8,373 nucleotides of DNA, taken from Candidatus Bathyarchaeota archaeon. GTDB taxonomy: Archaea; Asgardarchaeota; Lokiarchaeia; Sigyniarchaeales; Sigyniarchaeaceae. Below are positions 5,301 through 8,373 of the stretch, piece by piece; the stretch's first letter is position 1; every line of letters starts with the position of its first letter. The stretch covers positions 1 to 8,373 of the forward strand of contig WJJB01000507.1 in the NCBI GenBank assembly GCA_014729935.1. The letters run 5' to 3'. The notes below the pieces were generated by a model. It saw nothing but the letters and a program-made list of their open reading frames with translations. It searched no databases and was not told the origin of the DNA. A program made the position numbers and the translations under genes.

Positions 5301-6247
5301 CATTCCAAGAACATGCGCTGTATCTGGTAATACCGCTTGATATTCTCGACGAAAAACAAGTTGCTTTTGTTCAATTCATGTTTCTTGTGGAGTAAATAAA
5401 TGATCCTGGATTGTTTCTTCTTGATTCCATCGATGGAGACTATGTTTACCAATCCCAGTTCCGCGTACTTTCTTGCAGCATGATAACCAACCACGCTCCA
5501 AAGCTCTTTGCCCTCGCTAATGGCGGAAAGAACAGCTTGAACGGAATGGAGCAATACAGGATCATTTCTTGATATATTACCAAGCGTGCTAATTTTTTCA
5601 TTAATTGCTTCGATCAATTCTTGTGCTTCTTGGTCTGTCCCCGATCCTTCCTCCCTAGCAACGCGAGTGAGCCGGGCGAGGTCTTTTACTGGAAGGATAC
5701 CATTTTCGGCTTTAACACTTGGTGACACGACCACCACGAGATCTTCAGTCAATAACGGTACCTCTTCAACGTCAAGATCTTGCATCCCCATTAGGCTTCC
5801 GACGATGGCAATCTCGCATTCTCCTTCCTGCAATAATTCAATTGCCTTTAGACTATCAGTCATTTCAACGATAACTCGAATCTGATTCCCATGATGCTTG
5901 GAAAAATCCGAAAAGAAGGAAGGGAGCAAGAATTCCCCCGGCGTGGTGGACACTGCAATCCGGATCTTTGCTTCTCGTTCATGAACAGCCTGCTCAATAT
6001 CATCCAAGCATTTTTCAAACCTGCCAATTATATCCCTTGCCGCTTCATGGAAGATCCTTCCCGAGGGCGTGAGTGTAAAAAACTTGGATGAACGACCGAT
6101 TAACTTTGTCCCCACGTATCCCTCTATTTTCTGGATGGCTTGTGAGATGGATGACTGCGTAAGATCCATTTTTTTACCTGTTTTGGAAAAGGATTCTTCC
6201 TCAACAAGGGTTAGGAAGATCTTGAAATCACGGATACGAAGCATCAT
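5300..6247 (-). CDS. LysR-type transcriptional regulator
   Basis: 315 residues from ATG 6247 (a second ATG is immediately next at 6244; TTG 6265 is less likely). The N-terminal winged helix-turn-helix spans about 3-62, with the LysR pattern RDFKIFLTLVEEESFSKTGK, then LTQSSISQAIQKIEGYVG and LTPSGRIFHEAA. A linker helix follows, then the periplasmic-binding-protein-like effector domain at about 92-290, beginning IRIAVSTTPGEFLLP. The REEGSGT motif near 198-204 is common in LysR proteins that sense small anions or acylated metabolites, but the ligand is not predictable. LysR proteins usually regulate a divergent neighbour; here the divergent side holds only a transposase remnant, so the original target may have been lost or lies elsewhere. 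A TATA-like box 24 nt upstream of the ATG suggests a leaderless mRNA. Confidence 0.93.
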   Translation of the reverse strand: MMLRIRDFKIFLTLVEEESFSKTGKKMDLTQSSISQAIQKIEGYVGTKLIGRSSKFFTLTPSGRIFHEAARDIIGRFEKCLDDIEQAVHEREAKIRIAVSTTPGEFLLPSFFSDFSKHHGNQIRVIVEMTDSLKAIELLQEGECEIAIVGSLMGMQDLDVEEVPLLTEDLVVVVSPSVKAENGILPVKDLARLTRVAREEGSGTDQEAQELIEAINEKISTLGNISRNDPVLLHSVQAVLSAISEGKELWSVVGYHAARKYAELGLVNIVSIDGIKKKQSRIIYLLHKKHELNKSNLFFVENIKRYYQIQRMFLE

Positions 6248-6267
6248 TAGCTGGTACCTATTCAATC

Positions 6268-6274
6268 ATAAAAA
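6268..6274 (-). promoter_or_regulatory. TATA-like box of the LysR gene (leaderless)
   Basis: The minus strand reads CTTTTTATGA, centred 24 nt before ATG 6247. The spacing implies transcription starting at the start codon and supports this start over the upstream TTG, which would lie inside the untranscribed promoter. Confidence 0.45.
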
Positions 6275-6333
6275 GTTTTGATACATCTTTCATGGCCATT
6301 CAGGGTCAAATTCTAGTTCCATTATTCCAAACC

Positions 6334-6596
6334 TCACCGAACTTGGACATGGCGGTCCGAGCCGGTGCGGTTACTGCCGTTCCCCTGGGGAACGGCGACC
6401 GGGTGATAACGGGCACCCGACGCCGTGGCATGTAGCCGTGGCGATGATGGCGCACCCCCAACGTTCCGCGCCGCGCTCAGGTCCGAATCGAGCAACAACC
6501 CGCACGTCGGATCGGCACACGTGAACGGTTTTCCCCGTCCTACACCGCCCTTTCCACCCCCGTGGCATCCTGATGGTGTCCAGATTCGGGGGGGTT
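6334..6596 (-). pseudogene. tnpB: TnpB (OrfB, IS200/IS605) 3'-end remnant
   Basis: Reading leftward to the TGA at 6334-6336, one frame gives KPFTCADPTCG followed by LLLDSDLSAARNV. This is the second half of the TnpB C-terminal zinc ribbon (CxxxxC-G) running into the RuvC-III motif with its catalytic Asp and the conserved A-A-x-N-[IV]. Further upstream the frame reads SGCHGGGKGG, a degraded first zinc knuckle, and then enters AT-richer sequence without any recognisable RuvC-I/II region. About 85 codons remain of a protein that is normally 350-450 residues, so it is dead. Base composition is sharply different from the flanks (42 of 60 bases G/C at 6361-6420; 20 of 60 at 6241-6300), a sign of transfer. 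The remnant sits directly upstream of the LysR promoter. Confidence 0.7.
6335..6396 (-). ncRNA. Possible omega-RNA/right-end hairpins of the TnpB element
   Basis: Two tandem hairpins overlap the last codons of the TnpB remnant. The inner one (6376-6396) has arms GCCGTTCCCC and GGGGAACGGC around a single base, a perfect 10-bp inverted repeat. The outer one (6335-6367) pairs CACCG with CGGTG and, inside, CTTGGAC with GTCCGAG (one imperfect pair). In IS200/IS605-type elements the 3' end of tnpB overlaps the guide omega-RNA scaffold and the right-end palindrome recognised by TnpA. Location and symmetry are seen; the RNA role is inferred. Confidence 0.4.
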
Positions 6597-6734
6597 CAAT
6601 CTAGCTGCTAGATCACCCTCATGAAATCCATCGATTCGTAGCACCACGGTCGGTTCTTGCATATTTCTTGGTAAGATTGACCACTTCTTTCCAAGTTTCG
6701 ATGGAAAGATAAGTGAAAGGGAAGCAAAATGCAT
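6540..6734 (-). CDS. Short open frame of doubtful status (possibly truncated gene)
   Basis: 64 codons from ATG 6734 with sensible composition in the first 45 (LSLIFPSKLGKKWSIL, then QEPTVVLRIDGFHEGDLAA). Beyond that the frame runs into the GC-rich TnpB remnant and stops at 6540. No family is recognised, and it begins directly after a T7 tract that probably ends the upstream transcript. It may be the stump of a gene cut by the element, or chance. A GTG at 6755 would overlap the stop of the zinc-protein gene. Confidence 0.2.
   Translation of the reverse strand: MHFASLSLIFPSKLGKKWSILPRNMQEPTVVLRIDGFHEGDLAARLNPPESGHHQDATGVERAV
6599..6613. repeat. 15-bp palindrome at the compositional boundary
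   Basis: ATCTAGCTGCTAGAT has perfect 7-bp arms around one T. It lies just where GC-rich TnpB-like sequence gives way to AT-richer sequence, so it may be the left-end hairpin of an internally deleted element. Confidence 0.35.
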
Positions 6735-6735
6735 T

Positions 6736-6742
6736 AAAAAAA
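6736..6742 (-). terminator. T7 tract after the small zinc-protein gene
   Basis: The minus strand has seven consecutive T ten nucleotides after the TGA at 6752-6754. This is a typical archaeal intrinsic termination signal. Confidence 0.45.
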
Positions 6743-6751
6743 GTTCAAGGT

Positions 6752-7009
6752 TCACTTCCGGGTCACTTTCACTAATTCTGATACTGTTTGTCCCCGCACG
6801 CAGAAGTTTTTATCCAAGTAGAGCGTCAAGGCGTGGCGATTTGGTTTCAAGCCGTGCAACATCGTGAGAGGTACGGGGTACTGCCCGGAATCGAGCAAAG
6901 ATCCTTGGAATTCCAAGATGTGGTGCAGGAATATCTTCTTGTTGCAGACTGGACACGTGGTGAGGAACTTTGAATGCTTGCATTTCCCGTCGGGATTATT
7001 CACTTTCAT
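6752..7009 (-). CDS. Small zinc-binding protein of unknown function
   Basis: 85 residues from ATG 7009; an in-frame TTG at 7042 would overlap the promoter box. Near the N-terminus C10-x-H12-x6-C19-x2-C22 (CKHSKFLTTCPVC) forms a probable zinc site, with His31/His32 close by. The remainder is a compact basic domain with a hydrophobic strand pair (LTMLHG, then HALTLYLDKNFCVRG) and a helical end (QTVSELVKV). The pattern is too structured to be chance and no larger ORF overlaps it. I do not recognise the family. It stands alone, with its own TATA-like box and a T7 terminator, between the TnpB remnant and the CitG-like gene. A nucleic-acid or protein-binding role is only a guess from the zinc motif. 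Confidence 0.6.
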   Translation of the reverse strand: MKVNNPDGKCKHSKFLTTCPVCNKKIFLHHILEFQGSLLDSGQYPVPLTMLHGLKPNRHALTLYLDKNFCVRGQTVSELVKVTRK

Positions 7010-7033
7010 GGTGATGAAGAGCAGGCTCGCGTA

Positions 7034-7040
7034 GTATATC
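7034..7040 (-). promoter_or_regulatory. TATA-like box of the zinc-protein gene
   Basis: The minus strand reads TTGATATACTAC, centred 28 nt before ATG 7009. This implies a leaderless or nearly leaderless mRNA and argues against the TTG start at 7042. Confidence 0.35.
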
Positions 7041-7151
7041 AAGGTGGAGATGGCCGGGGAATTGTCGTGGTACCATCACGGGAATACATCCAGTAAAAAA
7101 AGCAAGAGCTAACCTGGAATCTAATCTAAATCATTGGCACGATAGCACACG

Positions 7152-7179
7152 AATATATATGAAAAAACACTAGAGGTGG
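7152..7179 (+). promoter_or_regulatory. Promoter/ribosome-binding region of the CitG-like gene
   Basis: AATATATAT at 7152-7160 is a strong TATA-like box, and GAGGTGG at 7173-7179 is a good Shine-Dalgarno sequence 10 nt before ATG 7190. The two conflict: a start 26 nt after the TATA centre would fall near 7182 and exclude the Shine-Dalgarno. Either the promoter lies further upstream (an A/T-rich block at about 7120-7133) or the Shine-Dalgarno match is incidental. Confidence 0.4.
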
Positions 7180-7189
7180 TTGAACAAGG

Positions 7190-8170
7190 ATGAAACCCAC
7201 ATTGAAGGAACCAAGGGATTCTTGGGAGATCATGGAAAGGTGTTGCTTGAGCTCGATTCTCGAAGTGAGCGCATCGCCGAAACCAGGGAATATGCACCGT
7301 TTCACGCAACCTGGCACGTATGGGGCATCCTTCGAGCAGTTCATGGCAGCTATAGCAGCGATATCACCTGTATACTATCAAGTAGCCGAGGTGGCAATGA
7401 AGACAGGGACGGAAAGCTTTACAATGAATCATATTCACTTGGGATTCCATTTCAAGGATGCCATGATCCGGATGCTCCAAAGTCAATCCGGGGGAAACCT
7501 TCTTCTGGGACACATCCTGCTCCTGGTACCACTGGCAGCGGGGACTGGTTACATGCGTGGTAGTGGATGGAATGCATCAAAACCTGCCAATATTGTTGAA
7601 TTGGGAGCCGTCTCACGAAATATCATCCAAGAAGGCACCACGGCTGACGTCATTGCCATGTATGAAGGCATGCGCGAGGTGCAACCCGGTGGGCTGGGAA
7701 AGGTAGAAAAGCTTGATATCAACTCGAAACATTTCAGGAAAGAACTGCATGAACGAGAAGCTACCTTTATTGACGTGTTCGCACCAAGTGCTCACATGGA
7801 TCTCGTGAGTCGTGAATTGACCGGGGGGTTTCGCATCACCACCAAGGAGACTTTTCCATTGATTCAAGAATCGTTGACCCACGGACTCGATGTAAACGAT
7901 GCCATCGTTCACTCTTTTGTCGGGTTATTATCACGTCACCCAGATTCGCTTATTTGGCGAAAAAATGGAAAAGAACGAGCAATGGAGGTATCGAGCAAGG
8001 CACGGGAAGCCATCGATGAAGGAGGGATGCGAACAAATCTTGGTAGGATGAAAATCAAGGATCTCGACCTATGGCTTGCTTCAACCAAGGGGAAACTGAA
8101 TCCTGGAACAACAGCTGACCTGATTGCTGCTGGAATTTTCATGTTACTTTCTACAGGATTCATTCCATGA
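7190..8170 (+). CDS. CitG/MdcB-family (triphosphoribosyl-dephospho-CoA synthase-like) protein
   Basis: 326 residues. Classical CitG and MdcB join ATP to dephospho-CoA to make the prosthetic-group precursor of citrate or malonate decarboxylase/lyase acyl carriers. Family features are clear: EVSASPKPGNMHR at 25-37, a Gly-rich helix GGNLLLGHILLLVPLAAG at 101-118, a conserved RHPDSLIWRKNG block at 249-260 and the C-terminal KLNPGTTADLIAAGIF at 302-317. There is no signal peptide. Nothing here encodes a citrate lyase or malonate decarboxylase subunit. Archaeal homologues are often found away from those systems, and CitG-like genes also occur in tetrahydromethanopterin gene clusters, so the substrate here is uncertain. 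The stop codon overlaps the ATG of a short downstream ORF (ATGA at 8167-8170), which suggests translational coupling with a gene now damaged. Family assignment is firm, reaction is not. Confidence 0.85.
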   Translation: MKPTLKEPRDSWEIMERCCLSSILEVSASPKPGNMHRFTQPGTYGASFEQFMAAIAAISPVYYQVAEVAMKTGTESFTMNHIHLGFHFKDAMIRMLQSQSGGNLLLGHILLLVPLAAGTGYMRGSGWNASKPANIVELGAVSRNIIQEGTTADVIAMYEGMREVQPGGLGKVEKLDINSKHFRKELHEREATFIDVFAPSAHMDLVSRELTGGFRITTKETFPLIQESLTHGLDVNDAIVHSFVGLLSRHPDSLIWRKNGKERAMEVSSKAREAIDEGGMRTNLGRMKIKDLDLWLASTKGKLNPGTTADLIAAGIFMLLSTGFIP

Positions 8171-8373
8171 ATAAACTACCATCCATCCCTCAGATACGGA
8201 TGAAAGTGGACATTGGACTCTATCTATTATGGTGGGCAAAGTTGGACATCTTGCCCGGGGGGTCGATAGAGGAAACCCCGCGTGATCGTGACGCGCGTCA
8301 AGTGCCGGCGGTAACGGCGTTCTCGACGCGGTTTTTTAACAGGATGGCGGAAACGCGGGCCGATACCTCGTGG
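8167..8373 (+). CDS. Open frame overlapping the CitG stop, probably interrupted by a TnpB element
   Basis: An ATG at 8167 overlaps the CitG TGA by four bases (ATGA) and the frame stays open to the window edge (69 codons). The first roughly 22 codons (MNKLPSIPQIRMKVDIGL and on to LLWW) lie in sequence of ordinary composition. After about 8233 it enters a GC-rich hairpin region antiparallel to a TnpB-like 3' end, where the translation loses protein-like character. Best read as the stump of a coupled downstream gene; chance is possible. Confidence 0.25.
   Translation, partial: MNKLPSIPQIRMKVDIGLYLLWWAKLDILPGGSIEETPRDRDARQVPAVTAFSTRFFNRMAETRADTSW
8234..8256. repeat. Hairpin at the putative right end of a second TnpB element
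   Basis: GGGCAA (8234-8239) pairs with TTGCCC (8251-8256) around an 11-nt loop. It lies 42 nt past the TnpB-like stop, where ordinary composition resumes on the other side, as expected for an IS200/IS605 right-end palindrome or the last omega-RNA stem. Confidence 0.35.
8298..8373 (-). CDS. tnpB: Probable 3' end of a TnpB transposase gene (partial, enters from the right)
   Basis: The minus-strand frame from the window edge to the TGA at 8298-8300 gives 24 codons starting HEVSARVSAILLKNRV and ending NAVTAGT. This resembles the RuvC-III end of TnpB (D-x-E-[VI]-x-A-x-x-x-[IL]-L). The preceding codon ends in C, so it could be the expected Asp, just outside the window. The stop lies in a perfect 12-bp palindrome (TGACGCGCGTCA, 8289-8300). 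Composition is GC-rich (36 of 60 at 8281-8340). The call rests on a short segment. Confidence 0.4.
   Translation of the reverse strand, partial: HEVSARVSAILLKNRVENAVTAGT

Noticed and set aside
6371..6568. Arg/Gly-rich minus-strand ORF MPRGWKGRCR in the GC-rich segment
   Set aside because: Out of frame with the recognisable TnpB zinc ribbon; explained as a shadow of the remnant.
7180..7563. Plus-strand ORF in another frame overlapping the start of the CitG-like gene
   Set aside because: Shadow frame with no family features; the CitG frame has clear motifs over its whole length.
1..8373. tRNA, rRNA or CRISPR array
   Set aside because: No cloverleaf-like segment, rRNA-like sequence or regularly spaced direct repeat was seen on reading both strands.

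Overview
The window most likely comes from an archaeon. It encodes an aIF1A-type translation factor, an archaeal/eukaryotic-type Spt5, a ribose-1,5-bisphosphate-isomerase-like protein of the archaeal AMP salvage route and a CitG-family protein. Several genes have a TATA-like box 24-28 nt upstream of the start codon (leaderless or near-leaderless mRNAs), and T tracts follow several stop codons. The first gene joins E2/RWD-like repeats to a RING-like zinc domain. That eukaryote-like ubiquitin-pathway flavour, with mid-range base composition, suggests the Asgard archaea; this is inference, as there is no rRNA or other marker here.

Layout. 63-1439 (-): coiled coil, three tandem UEV/RWD-like repeats and a C-terminal Cys/His zinc module. 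1567-1947 (-): small beta-rich protein of unknown function, separated from the previous gene by a T8 terminator. 1948-2149: divergent intergenic region with two copies of a near-identical palindrome. 2150-2713 (+): unrecognised protein. 2753-3097 (-): aIF1A. 3098-3256: divergent promoter region with a perfect 7-bp-arm palindrome. 3257-4144 (+): Spt5 with an unusually long acidic C-terminal tail. 4220-5272 (+): eIF2B-alpha/R15P-isomerase family protein, convergent with a LysR-type regulator at 5300-6247 (-).

From 6334 onward the window looks disturbed by mobile elements. 6334-6596 is a GC-rich (about 70% in 6361-6420, against about 33% in 6241-6300) remnant of the 3' end of a TnpB transposase gene. 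It carries two strong hairpins of the kind expected for an omega-RNA/right-end region and is bounded by a palindrome at 6599-6613. A small zinc-binding protein (6752-7009, -) and a CitG-family protein (7190-8170, +) follow. At the right edge, what appears to be the 3' end of another TnpB gene enters on the minus strand, with its own terminal hairpin, and seems to cut into a short ORF that overlaps the CitG stop codon.

The genes look mostly monocistronic; there is no convincing multi-gene operon. Three housekeeping information-processing or metabolic genes (aIF1A, Spt5, R15Pi-like) lie between the ubiquitin-like gene on the left and the element-scarred accessory region on the right. The observations most worth following up are the triple-RWD/RING protein, the paired operators, the Spt5 tail and the two TnpB/omega-RNA-like remnants.
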